Source: Thermocladium sp. UBA166
GTDB lineage: Archaea; Thermoproteota; Thermoprotei; Thermoproteales; Thermocladiaceae
Assembly: GCA_002508315.1 (NCBI GenBank)
Contig: DAHE01000039.1
Coordinates: forward strand, 1 to 18,680
DNA length: 18,680 bases
Direction of reading: 5' to 3'
This document shows, in pieces, positions 1 to 6,582 of the stretch (its first letter is position 1; the number at the start of each line of letters is the position of its first letter). Below the pieces are notes generated by a model. The model ran no database searches. It was not told the origin of the DNA and saw nothing but the letters and a program-made list of their open reading frames with translations. The translations under genes and the position numbers were made by a program.

Positions 1-1178
1 AAGACGCCGCTGCCCGTGAGAGCCAACGGCTCCACGTATATATGGCCTTCCCGCTCGAACACCCTAACTCTAACGAATGACCTAGTGTTTATTGGCGTGG
101 CCACCCTGCGTGTCAGTAATCCCCTTACAGTGGGTTTGGGCAGTGCCTCTGTCCCCATAAGCTTAAATAGAATGGGCTTCACCAATGCCTCTACGCCGGT
201 CAACGCGGCCACGGGGAACCCGCTCAGCGAGAACACTGGCTTTCCATTAATTACAGCCACGCTGTTTGGCCTGCCGGGCCTAATGGATGTGCCGTGCACC
301 AAGTACTCCGGCGACAATGATTGGATGGCCCTTATTGTTGCGTCGGGAGCGCCAACGCTGGATCCCCCGGTCAGTATTACTGAGTCGAATTGCTTCAAGC
401 CATCCGAGATCCGCTGCCTTATCACGTCCTCGTCGTCGGGCAGTATGCCGCCGTACATCACGTTTATCCCATCCTCCTCCAGGGAACCCACCACCACGAA
501 TCTAGTGCTGTTTATTATCTTGTCCTCGCCCAGCGGGCCCGTTGACTCCAAGTCAATCAACTCGTCCCCCGTGGAATAAAGCACAATATCAACGCTGAAC
601 ACATCCACTCTGCGCACGCCCATTGATGCCAATATAGCGACATGCCATGGCCTTATGCGGGTCCCCTTTCTAATGATTATATCCCCCGCAGCCACGTCCT
701 CCCCCTTCCTCGACACATTGCCCAGAGGAGCCACGGGCTTTAGGACCTCTATCAACTCCCCGCCCCGCCTGGCGTCCTCGTACATGACCACCGCATCCGC
801 CCCCTCCGGCAATGGCGCGCCGGTCGATATTTCGACTGCCTCCCCCGGCCCTACCGTTCCCTTCCACCCGTGTCCAGTCAATGCAGCCCCAACTACTCTC
901 AAAGTTATTGGGTTAGTATAAGATGCGCCAAACGTGTCGCTGCTCCTGACGGCGTATCCATCGACGGCGGACCTATTAAATGACGGGACGTCGACGCTGG
1001 AAACCACGTCACTTGCCAAAACCCTCCCCAAACTGCTCCCTGTCTCCACGCTGATCGTCTTGGGAACCTTGGTAATGCGCCGAACCGCCCCATCCACCGC
1101 CTCGTCTATGCCTATCAATTCCTTGAAACCGACCCGCACGCTTGGCGGGTTCCATCCTTCTAAATAAAATTTACCCAT
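1..1178 (-). CDS. moeA: Molybdopterin molybdenumtransferase MoeA (3' end beyond window)
   Basis: MoeA inserts molybdate (or tungstate) into adenylated molybdopterin, the last cytoplasmic step of Moco/Wco synthesis. About 392 codons are open on the minus strand and run off the left edge without a stop. Family motifs appear in the right order: PSFNRSAVDGYAV (residues 65-77), STGAPLPEGADAVV (118-131), VSRKGEDV (155-162), VLYSTGDEL in the MPT-binding domain (199-207), then TGGSSVGAPD and SIRPGRPNS. The last visible residues, EPLALTGSG, are in the C-terminal beta domain, so only about 20-40 residues should be missing unless a periplasmic-binding-type domain is fused, as happens in some archaeal MoeA proteins. 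I chose ATG at 1178; an in-frame ATG at 1208 would add ten glycine/lysine-rich residues. It diverges from the gene at 1285 and may share its promoter region. Confidence 0.9.
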   Translation of the reverse strand, partial: MGKFYLEGWNPPSVRVGFKELIGIDEAVDGAVRRITKVPKTISVETGSSLGRVLASDVVSSVDVPSFNRSAVDGYAVRSSDTFGASYTNPITLRVVGAALTGHGWKGTVGPGEAVEISTGAPLPEGADAVVMYEDARRGGELIEVLKPVAPLGNVSRKGEDVAAGDIIIRKGTRIRPWHVAILASMGVRRVDVFSVDIVLYSTGDELIDLESTGPLGEDKIINSTRFVVVGSLEEDGINVMYGGILPDDEDVIRQRISDGLKQFDSVILTGGSSVGAPDATIRAIQSLSPEYLVHGTSIRPGRPNSVAVINGKPVFSLSGFPVAALTGVEALVKPILFKLMGTEALPKPTVRGLLTRRVATPINTRSFVRVRVFEREGHIYVEPLALTGSGV

Positions 1179-1239
1179 GGCCGCCTTCCCCCTCCCCACC
1201 CCGCCCATCCGACAAGAATCACCGACCCGCACGACGTCT

Positions 1240-1259
1240 GGCTTAAGTTTTATTAAGCC
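1240..1259. promoter_or_regulatory. Palindromic TATA region between divergent genes
   Basis: Perfect 7-bp arms GGCTTAA (1240-1246) and TTAAGCC (1253-1259) flank a 6-bp spacer, with a TATA-like TTTTATTA (1248-1255) in the middle. This is the only AT-rich box in the 106-bp gap between moeA and the gene starting at 1285. The box lies about 33 bp before that start and about 70 bp before the moeA ATG. Use in both directions, or binding by a repressor, is inference. Confidence 0.5.
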
Positions 1260-1284
1260 ATGCCCGAATGATCCGCGCTTACAA

Positions 1285-2238
1285 ATGAATGATGAAGCAA
1301 GGAATGAGGCATTAGAGGTATTGGAGGAAACTGTCAGGCACGGATCGCGCGCGGTAGAGGTGGCGATGTCCTATCTACCGGACGATCTATCCTACATAGT
1401 ACCGCAAATACGGGGCACGTTCATTAATTTCGCCAATAGGTACAGGAAGAACAGGGAGGTCTCCCTTCTGGACTTAGTGGTGGAGTATGGTAACATACCC
1501 AAGGCAGAGATCCTACTGCGATACATAATTCTATCATCATCCGTGGCCACCGCCGTCGAGCGGCCTAGATATGACTTGGTATACTCTACCATACGCGATG
1601 CGTATGATGAGTTACTGCCGTTCTTGGAACGACCCACGTGGAGAGGGGCTAGGAAGACGCTGAGCATGTTCGGCGATGGGATAGGGGCTAGGAGGGATGA
1701 GTTGGGCACCGCATTGAGCAACTTCGTTAACTCAACGACTAGATTCGCCAAGCCCGTTCTTTATAGGAAGATCGCGTTGATCGGTAAGTACAGGAATTTA
1801 AAGGACTTCCTGAGGGGATTCATGACAGACAACGCATCGCTGCACAGGACCAAGATGCTTGGCCTTCTCACAAGAATAATAGGACATGAGACCAATATCC
1901 CGTTCGCTGGAAAAATTATACTCAGAAAGGAATACTTGAAATACGATCCGGTCGTGGATATGTACACCGCGCTGGTGGCCCTCCGAAGTGGGGCGTTCTT
2001 GGCGGTCGATGATGACAGGACAAGGCGGGTCATCGATGCCTTAAAGCAAGGCAATGCCGTCTTCAAGATGCGCAAGGTGGTTCCCCTAGTTCGAGACACC
2101 GTGCGGCTAGCCAGGGATCCCATGCTATACGAGAAGGGGGCATCCGACATAGGCCGGAATTACTGCTCAAAGCTGATGTGCGGGGAGTGCCCCATTAGGC
2201 ACGTCTGCAAAAGATTTACAAGCATTGAGGTGAGGTAG
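1285..2238 (+). CDS. Unrecognised helical protein with C-terminal 4-Cys cluster, possibly HhH-GPD (endonuclease III)-like
   Basis: I do not recognise this 317-residue protein with certainty. It is almost entirely helical and basic. Near the C terminus four cysteines are spaced C-x4-C-x2-C-x5-C (C294, C299, C302, C308). This resembles the [4Fe-4S] loop of endonuclease III-type glycosylases (C-x6-C-x2-C-x5-C). Before it, IPFAGK (205-210) followed by DPVVD (221-225) resembles the helix-hairpin-helix and catalytic Asp segment of HhH-GPD enzymes (LPGVGRK...VDT). The spacing from this Asp to the cluster (about 69 residues) is longer than usual, so the assignment is a hypothesis. The start is ATG 1285, which follows a TATA box at 1248-1255; the open frame extends upstream to 1177, but that part is proline-rich and overlaps the promoter. 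The small gene at 2243 follows after 4 bp and is probably co-transcribed. Confidence 0.5.
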   Translation: MNDEARNEALEVLEETVRHGSRAVEVAMSYLPDDLSYIVPQIRGTFINFANRYRKNREVSLLDLVVEYGNIPKAEILLRYIILSSSVATAVERPRYDLVYSTIRDAYDELLPFLERPTWRGARKTLSMFGDGIGARRDELGTALSNFVNSTTRFAKPVLYRKIALIGKYRNLKDFLRGFMTDNASLHRTKMLGLLTRIIGHETNIPFAGKIILRKEYLKYDPVVDMYTALVALRSGAFLAVDDDRTRRVIDALKQGNAVFKMRKVVPLVRDTVRLARDPMLYEKGASDIGRNYCSKLMCGECPIRHVCKRFTSIEVR

Positions 2239-2242
2239 GCCC

Positions 2243-2497
2243 GTGTCGAGCGAGTTCGTGGAGCGAGAGTTAAGCAAAATTAGCGGGGGCAAGGCGTCCA
2301 CATTGGAGTTCGTCAATAAAGTGGTGAATCAGATGAGGGAGGCGGGGCTTAAATTCGATGAGGATGAGATCAGGCCCCGCATAATAGATGAGCTATGGGA
2401 GCTTCATAAGCGGGGGGTAATAAGGTTCAGCGATGACTTGCTGCAATTCGAGAAATTAAATCAGCAAGCCAACAAGCCGACCCCCAGTTCTCCATAA
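2243..2497 (+). CDS. Small hypothetical protein, 84 aa
   Basis: No family is recognised. It starts at GTG 2243, four bases after the stop of the upstream gene; GAGGTGAGG, similar to the anti-Shine-Dalgarno complement, overlaps that stop. The product is acidic and helical for residues 1-60, with an ELWELHKRGVIRFSDD segment that could be the last helix and wing of a small winged-helix fold, and ends in a proline-rich tail. The tight spacing indicates translation from the same message as the four-cysteine protein, so a partner role is possible. Length, codon use and a clean SD support a real gene. Confidence 0.6.
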   Translation: MSSEFVERELSKISGGKASTLEFVNKVVNQMREAGLKFDEDEIRPRIIDELWELHKRGVIRFSDDLLQFEKLNQQANKPTPSSP

Positions 2498-2509
2498 AGG
2501 GAAATCAAT

Positions 2510-2526
2510 GCCCGCTTGATGTGGGC
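2510..2526 (+). terminator. Candidate terminator hairpin
   Basis: Stem GCCCGC (2510-2515) pairs with GTGGGC (2521-2526) with one G-T wobble around a 5-base loop. A short T-rich stretch follows at 2532-2538. It sits in the 40-bp gap between two converging genes. Archaeal termination relies mainly on T tracts, so the role of the hairpin is uncertain. Confidence 0.3.
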
Positions 2527-2537
2527 GACTCTATGTT

Positions 2538-2936
2538 TTAACGAGTCCTCGTTATTTTCTTTCTACCGGCTATATCCCAGACCTCCACTTGAATCCCTGA
2601 CTCCAGTTTGCCTCTTATGTCCTCCTCCACGGAATCCAGGTTTAACTCGAACGTAGAGTAATCCCTGAGGTCCATTAATTGAACCGAGTTCCCGGTCATT
2701 GCTATGACTTGCGCCGTGAATTTCTCTATTACCGGTACCTCCACCGTGGAATCCACTGGGAGAATCAATGTTCGCTTCACGTTGTCGAAGATGCCGACCC
2801 CCACTATCCTTGTCTTCGCGCTTCCATGCTTGCCCGTCTTGCTCTTCTCCACCTCGACGACCCTGCATGGTTCGCCGTCTATCATGACATAAGATCCATC
2901 CTTTATTTCCCCCGCTTCGGCAGGTCTAGTGGACAT
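2538..2936 (-). CDS. eif5a: Translation initiation factor aIF5A (hypusine-containing)
   Basis: aIF5A binds the ribosome E site and helps peptide-bond formation and termination; its key lysine is modified to (deoxy)hypusine. The 132-residue protein has the family's normal length and order: an N-terminal SH3-like domain with the modification loop SKTGKHGSAK, putting the modified lysine at K36, then a C-terminal OB fold (about residues 72-132) ending in WDIAGRKKI. The start is ATG 2936, with a TATA-like AT-rich box at 2965-2976, giving a leader of only a few bases. It is monocistronic and converges on the small gene at 2243. No deoxyhypusine synthase or agmatinase gene lies beside it here. Confidence 0.96.
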   Translation of the reverse strand: MSTRPAEAGEIKDGSYVMIDGEPCRVVEVEKSKTGKHGSAKTRIVGVGIFDNVKRTLILPVDSTVEVPVIEKFTAQVIAMTGNSVQLMDLRDYSTFELNLDSVEEDIRGKLESGIQVEVWDIAGRKKITRTR

Positions 2937-2964
2937 ATCAATATCGTCACCCTAGTCGATAATC

Positions 2965-2976
2965 GCTTTTAAATTT
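2965..2976 (-). promoter_or_regulatory. TATA box of the aIF5A gene
   Basis: AAATTTAAAAGC on the minus strand, centred about 34 bp before the aIF5A ATG, is the only AT-rich box upstream of the gene. Confidence 0.5.
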
Positions 2977-3025
2977 TTATGTTCATACAGCCACAATGCG
3001 TTGGGGAATCCATGACCCCTCAACT

Positions 3026-3087
3026 TAACGCTTGGCCGAGCTGCTCCCTCCCCTTTAAGCGTGGATGGCAGCAGCAATGAAGCGTTA
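3026..3087. other. Nested inverted repeat, candidate structured RNA or small palindromic element
   Basis: TAACGCTT (3026-3033) is the exact complement of AAGCGTTA (3080-3087). Inside it, GCTGCT (3040-3045) is the exact complement of AGCAGC (3070-3075), so two helices stack in one hairpin about 62 nt long, with a 24-nt apical region. It lies upstream of the surE TATA box (3122-3129) and beyond the aIF5A promoter, so neither leaderless message should include it. The strand is unknown. Confidence 0.35.
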
Positions 3088-3152
3088 CTCATAATCGATA
3101 CGATGGTTTGACTAGGTAAAAGAATTTAACTCACTTCATTTGCCGGCTCAGG

Positions 3153-3959
3153 ATGGATAACCCCAACATATTGGTGACCAACGACGATGGAATATACAGT
3201 CCGGGCTTGAAGATACTCTTCGACGCAGTCAAGCCCTTGGGCAATCCCATAATAATAGCCCCTGAGACCCCCAAGTCATCCAGCGGATTGGGGATAACCC
3301 TCCATAAGCCGCTTAGGCTGGAGGAGGTTAACGTGAATGGCCTGCGCATGTGGTCCACCAATGGGACTCCCTCCGATATAATCTACCTAGCACAGAGGAT
3401 AGCCAGCAAGATAGACGTGGCCGTCAGCGGCGTCAACATAGGCGACAACACGTCGATCCAAGTTATTCTATCATCAGGTACCATAGGTGCCGCCGCTCAG
3501 GCAGCATTGATAGGGGTGCCCGCCATAGCTTTCTCGGCCGCGGTTTCCTCCGCGGGGGAGTTGGAGGCCGTGGCGGAGTTCATGGAGGCGGGGGCAAGAG
3601 CGGTGGTTAGCCACGTGATGAGGCGGGGAATGCCGAGGGGGATAGATGTGCTCAGCATTAACTTCCCCCGGGAGTTTTCGCCGAATACGGTGGCTAAGAC
3701 CGCGGAGGCAGCGAGGCTCAGGTACGAGCAGTACCTGGATGAGAGGGTGGACCCGCGTGGAGGTAAGTACTATTGGCTATATGGGGAGCAGAGAAACCCA
3801 AGGCCTGGCACCGACGTCTACGTGGTTAACGTTGAGAGAAACATAGCGGTGACCCCCCTCTACCTAGATCTAAATGCGAATAAATGCAATGCCCATGATG
3901 ATCTGCACGACTTAATCAATTCCATAACAATCGCAATACGAAGCTTGTTCCCGCAGTGA
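3153..3959 (+). CDS. surE: 5'/3'-nucleotidase SurE
   Basis: SurE is a metal-dependent cytoplasmic phosphatase that dephosphorylates nucleoside monophosphates. The 268-residue protein matches the family in length. It starts with the metal-binding NILVTNDDG (N5-G13, with D11 and D12 as ligands), followed by APETPKSSSG containing the conserved Ser ligand (S42/S43), STNGTPSD, and VSGVNIGDN with the Asn ligand N95. SSGTIGAAAQAALIGVPAIAFS then gives the usual helix after the active site. The start is ATG 3153; GAATTTAA at 3121-3128 lies about 28 bp upstream, which fits a leaderless message. Monocistronic, converging on the hemerythrin-like gene. Confidence 0.95.
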   Translation: MDNPNILVTNDDGIYSPGLKILFDAVKPLGNPIIIAPETPKSSSGLGITLHKPLRLEEVNVNGLRMWSTNGTPSDIIYLAQRIASKIDVAVSGVNIGDNTSIQVILSSGTIGAAAQAALIGVPAIAFSAAVSSAGELEAVAEFMEAGARAVVSHVMRRGMPRGIDVLSINFPREFSPNTVAKTAEAARLRYEQYLDERVDPRGGKYYWLYGEQRNPRPGTDVYVVNVERNIAVTPLYLDLNANKCNAHDDLHDLINSITIAIRSLFPQ

Positions 3960-4005
3960 ACCGCGTACAATCACGGTCGCCATGCTTTAGGAATGGATCT
4001 AGCAC

Positions 4006-4365
4006 CTATTGTATAATCCTCCTGATCTCCTCGTTTACCCTGGCATCCCGTTCCCAAATGAACCTGTTCAATTCATCATCATGATCCACGAATGCCCTGA
4101 ACAAAGCCATGATGGATTCACCGCTAATTGTTCCCCTCACGAATGATTCCTTGGCCTTCCCCAACATATCCATCAATTCCCTGCCGAGACCCAGGAATTC
4201 AACGCCGGTCTCCTTTTCAAGGTGTCGTTCCAGCAAGTTCAGAAAAAGCGAGAGATCAGTCATTGACCTGGTCCTCATGTATTTCACCATTGCTTGCTTT
4301 ATTATCAAGTGCTCCGCCTTCAACATGATCAAATCATGGGCCTCATCCCGTATTAAATCATACAT
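4006..4365 (-). CDS. Hemerythrin-like (HHE) helical protein
   Basis: The 119-residue all-helical protein has the spacing of a hemerythrin/HHE cation-binding bundle. Helix 1 carries LKAEHLIIKQAM (H19, with H10 one helix face away), helix 2 carries LERHLEKETGVEF (H48 and E52), and helix 3 carries AFVDHDDELNRFIWE (H95). Such proteins bind a di-iron centre and sense or handle O2, NO or iron. Several canonical ligands are not obvious, so metal binding is inferred. The frame extends upstream to a TTG at 4416, but an AGATATTT box around 4388-4395 lies 27 bp before ATG 4365, so I start there. No partner gene is adjacent. Confidence 0.55.
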   Translation of the reverse strand: MYDLIRDEAHDLIMLKAEHLIIKQAMVKYMRTRSMTDLSLFLNLLERHLEKETGVEFLGLGRELMDMLGKAKESFVRGTISGESIMALFRAFVDHDDELNRFIWERDARVNEEIRRIIQ

Positions 4366-4998
4366 GGGCCTGCACGAAATCAACCGGGAAATATCTCTTT
4401 CCCTAAAAACCCACAAGAACTAAGCCTCAGCAGAGTCATCATAATCAGCGCTGCAAACCCTCAGCATTCACTAACAGGAAGTGATGGGAATTTAAGCATT
4501 TGCTTGAGCCTCTCACCGAACCCCGGTCTACTCCAAGGCTGGGATTGTATGGCAGAGAATAAATTACTGGCTCCGCCGTGAGGGGCAGGGAACTCCCCGA
4601 GGCTTTATACCTCAACGGGCAATAATCAGCTATTATCCACTACATTCGCCTTCGCCCCCCCTCCCCGCTCCCAGCTCCTTGGGACTTGGGGGATATGTAG
4701 CTCCATGCAGGGACACGTGTTCCAACACGCCCACTTTCGTGGGCTTCCCCGCGCTTAGTATCGCGAAGCATCGAACCAGTTCAAAAAAATACCCCGCCCT
4801 TAAGGGCGAGACTTGTCTCTTGATTGTCGAGGTAGTTATGAAGTAGATCCGTGCGCTATTATTGTTGAACGTGAGGTGATGGAAGTGATGGAGTGAGGGG
4901 CGAACAGTTATTAGGGGGCTGGCAGCTTCTCGTAACCTGATAAGTTAGCAGCAATAGATTTTTAAGGGGGTGCCTACGTGACGCTGATGTGATAAAGT
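4366..4998. other. Gene-free 633-bp region rich in short hairpins
   Basis: No convincing coding sequence is present on either strand. The left end holds the promoter of the minus-strand hemerythrin-like gene, and the right end holds GATTTTTAAG (4957-4966), the TATA box of the MIP18 gene. Between them are several small inverted repeats: GGGG/CCCC (4582-4598), GAGG/CCTC (4599-4613) and ATAAT/ATTAT (4622-4636), followed by the denser hairpin run at 4711-4822 listed separately. A decayed mobile element or a non-coding RNA gene would both explain it. Confidence 0.5.
4711..4822 (+). repeat. Run of consecutive perfect hairpins, probable IS200/IS605-type end or ncRNA
   Basis: Four perfect stems and one weak one follow each other in about 110 bp. 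They are CGTGTT-CC-AACACG (4716-4729), GCCCAC-TTTC-GTGGGC (4729-4744), the weak CGCG pair (4750-4765), the 14-bp palindrome CGCCCTTAAGGGCG (4795-4808) and GAGAC-TT-GTCTC (4808-4819). The core CCCCGCC..TTAA..GGCGAG followed by CTTGTC resembles the right ends of archaeal IS200/IS605 tnpB elements, where the guide (omega) RNA scaffold lies. Similar sequences occur near 6583-6651, 16231-16263, 17520-17540 and 18611-18645. Orientation is set by the similarity to the other copies; no intact tnpB is next to it. Confidence 0.5.
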
Positions 4999-5412
4999 AT
5001 GGCGGAGTCATCATCGGATGAGGTAAACTTCAGGACTAATCTAGACCCTGAGAGGGTTCGCAAATTGATCGATGCATTGAGGAATGTATATGACCCGGAG
5101 ATACCGATAGACGTATATGATCTTGGCTTGATATACGAGGTAATGCTGGAGGGGGATAAGGTAGTGATAAAGATGACCTTGACCGCCGTGGGTTGCCCCC
5201 TATCCCAGGATCTGGGTTATTCAGTGGGAGGATCCATACAATCAATAGTGCCGGAGGCCAAGGACGTTGATGTGGAGGTGGTGTTCGATCCACCGTGGAC
5301 TCCTCTCAGAATGACCAAGGTTGGACGGGAGATGTTCAAGGCCATATATGGGTACGACATAGTCGATCAATGGCTTCAGCAGCAAGCACAGGAGCAGCAA
5401 GTCCAGCAATAG
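4999..5412 (+). CDS. MIP18/DUF59 family Fe-S cluster assembly protein (SufT/PaaD-like)
   Basis: Proteins of this family help mature iron-sulfur proteins. The 137-residue product has the full domain: DPEIPIDVYDLGLIY (32-46), LTAVGCPL with the conserved reactive cysteine C66, and DPPWTPLRM (97-105). The tail after residue 125 is almost all glutamine (QQQAQEQQVQQ), an addition outside the domain and probably disordered. The start is ATG 4999; the TATA box at 4957-4966 places transcription near 4988, and a weak TGTGAT ribosome-binding site precedes the start. It stands alone, converging on the TGT-like gene with a 26-bp gap. No Suf genes are adjacent. Confidence 0.9.
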   Translation: MAESSSDEVNFRTNLDPERVRKLIDALRNVYDPEIPIDVYDLGLIYEVMLEGDKVVIKMTLTAVGCPLSQDLGYSVGGSIQSIVPEAKDVDVEVVFDPPWTPLRMTKVGREMFKAIYGYDIVDQWLQQQAQEQQVQQ

Positions 5413-5438
5413 AACATCCGCTCCTGGAGTCCATGGGT

Positions 5439-6410
5439 TCAACCATTATTGCCCGGCTGAGATATCAGCTTCGACAATTCCCAATACATTGACTTGAATA
5501 CTCCATGCCTGGGGGGCCTATCGCTCATCGCTATAACCCACGCATTAACCAATGCCCTGTACTCGAAGTTATCCAGCTTGATCCAGAAATCGTCAATCAA
5601 GGGGAAGCCGGTCGTCTTCAGGAACTCATATAATTCCTTCACATCATCTAAGGTGGCCTCCCTCTTGCCGAACTTGATGCCCCTATCCGTAACATGCCTC
5701 TCCCCTCCTCCAGGCATCATTACCTTGCCGTAAACGGCCTTTAGCCTCCACGTAGCCGTATCCGTGGAATGAAGATCCAACAACCGCAGTATTGGAGTCA
5801 CTATTGGGCTTCCAAGTCCAAGGACGTGGATCTTGGGATGCAGCTCTCGAACAGACATTATGAACTCTATCGCTTTCCTCCTGGAGTTCCTCGGCACGTT
5901 GCGAGTCATCAACACGTAAGGAACTAATGCGCCGATCGCTATGATCCGCGGGCCATAATCCAAAACCTTCCTCAGCATTGCCATGGATATACTTGGCTCT
6001 CTGTAGAAGTGTATTATCGGAACTATGTTTAGGTCAGGCAACTTGTTGTTCAGCTCCGCGTAGTTCTCTAGGCTCTTGAGCATCTTCGCCTCCGCCTCAG
6101 CCGGGGAATCCGCGGGGGCCGGTGGGTAATCAAGGCTTAGATATGACTGGGCGTCCCAGTACGTTGAGTATATTTTGGCTATTTCCTCCACTTCAATGCT
6201 AATCCCCCGCTTCAAGAATTGATAACCCCCCGAGTCCAGCCATATCTCTCCCTCATGCTGCATCAAGGAATGAAGCGGGGCATCACCGTTGGTGGGTGGC
6301 CTTCTCCCGATTAAATTGGACGAATTTATCAATATTGGAACGGATAGACCCAGCTCCGCCCAGGGCCGTGGCCTTGCTCCTACTACAGGGGTTCCCAGGA
6401 TTATCTTCAC
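5439..6410 (-). CDS. tRNA-guanine-transglycosylase-like protein lacking zinc site and PUA domain (DpdA-like?)
   Basis: The 323-residue protein has the TGT barrel motifs in order: LDSGGYQFL (58-66, D59 matching the substrate-binding Asp), LSLDYP (91-96), IIAIGALVP (156-164), HVLGLGSP (195-202) and LHSTDTATWR (213-222), where D217 aligns with the nucleophilic Asp of TGT. It contains no cysteine at all, so the CxCxxC...H zinc site of tRNA-guanine transglycosylases is missing, and it is far shorter than archaeosine TGT with its PUA domains. Zinc-less TGT homologues include DpdA, which puts 7-deazaguanine into DNA; a base-exchange role on another nucleic acid is therefore possible but unproven. 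It starts at GTG 6410 with a TATA-like box about 27 bp upstream, and no other queuosine/archaeosine gene is adjacent. Confidence 0.75.
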   Translation of the reverse strand: MKIILGTPVVGARPRPWAELGLSVPILINSSNLIGRRPPTNGDAPLHSLMQHEGEIWLDSGGYQFLKRGISIEVEEIAKIYSTYWDAQSYLSLDYPPAPADSPAEAEAKMLKSLENYAELNNKLPDLNIVPIIHFYREPSISMAMLRKVLDYGPRIIAIGALVPYVLMTRNVPRNSRRKAIEFIMSVRELHPKIHVLGLGSPIVTPILRLLDLHSTDTATWRLKAVYGKVMMPGGGERHVTDRGIKFGKREATLDDVKELYEFLKTTGFPLIDDFWIKLDNFEYRALVNAWVIAMSDRPPRHGVFKSMYWELSKLISQPGNNG

Positions 6411-6419
6411 AAATATATT

Positions 6420-6441
6420 GTTAACGGTTAACTTAAAGCTT
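6420..6441 (-). promoter_or_regulatory. TATA box plus GTTAAC palindrome before the TGT-like gene
   Basis: CTTTAAG on the minus strand (6433-6439) lies about 27 bp before the GTG start at 6410. Immediately downstream, between TATA box and start, is the 13-bp palindrome GTTAACGGTTAAC (6420-6432). A symmetric site at that position is typical of archaeal repressor operators. Confidence 0.5.
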
Positions 6442-6493
6442 TACCTGCATGAAAACAAGCGGCCCCACACCCATAAATCGCCCTCAATTCTCC

Positions 6494-6523
6494 GCCGCTT
6501 CATGGCTATATCCGAGAAGCGGC
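6494..6523. other. GC-rich hairpin with 8-bp perfect arms
   Basis: GCCGCTTC (6494-6501) and GAAGCGGC (6516-6523) are exact complements around a 14-base AT-containing loop. There is no T tract directly after it on the plus strand. It could be the subterminal hairpin of a mobile element or part of a small RNA. Confidence 0.4.
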
Positions 6524-6582
6524 AATGCCTCTTCAATTCCTTAAGTAAAAACGCTCAACCCTTGCTTTATTCCAACCCTGAG

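Noticed and set aside
16..921. Plus-strand open frames of 187 and 88 codons at the left edge
   Set aside because: They lie opposite moeA, whose family motifs are unmistakable on the minus strand; their composition is that of a GC-biased antisense frame.
1177..1284. N-terminal extension of the four-cysteine protein to ATG 1177
   Set aside because: The extra 36 residues are proline/threonine-rich, overlap the promoter and the moeA start, and do not look like a domain or signal peptide.
3030..3060. Minus-strand GGGAGGGAGCAGC, similar to the helix 8 signature of SRP RNA
   Set aside because: The rest of SRP RNA (about 300 nt, GNAR loops, closing helix) is absent, and the stretch is explained better by the 62-nt hairpin.
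4870..4900. Repeated TGATGG near 4875-4890 as a C/D box guide RNA
   Set aside because: The C box should read RTGATGA and no CTGA D box is found at the right spacing.
4366..4998. CRISPR array or RNase P RNA in the hairpin-rich gap
   Set aside because: There are no regularly spaced identical repeats, and the conserved P4-forming sequences of RNase P RNA were not found by eye.
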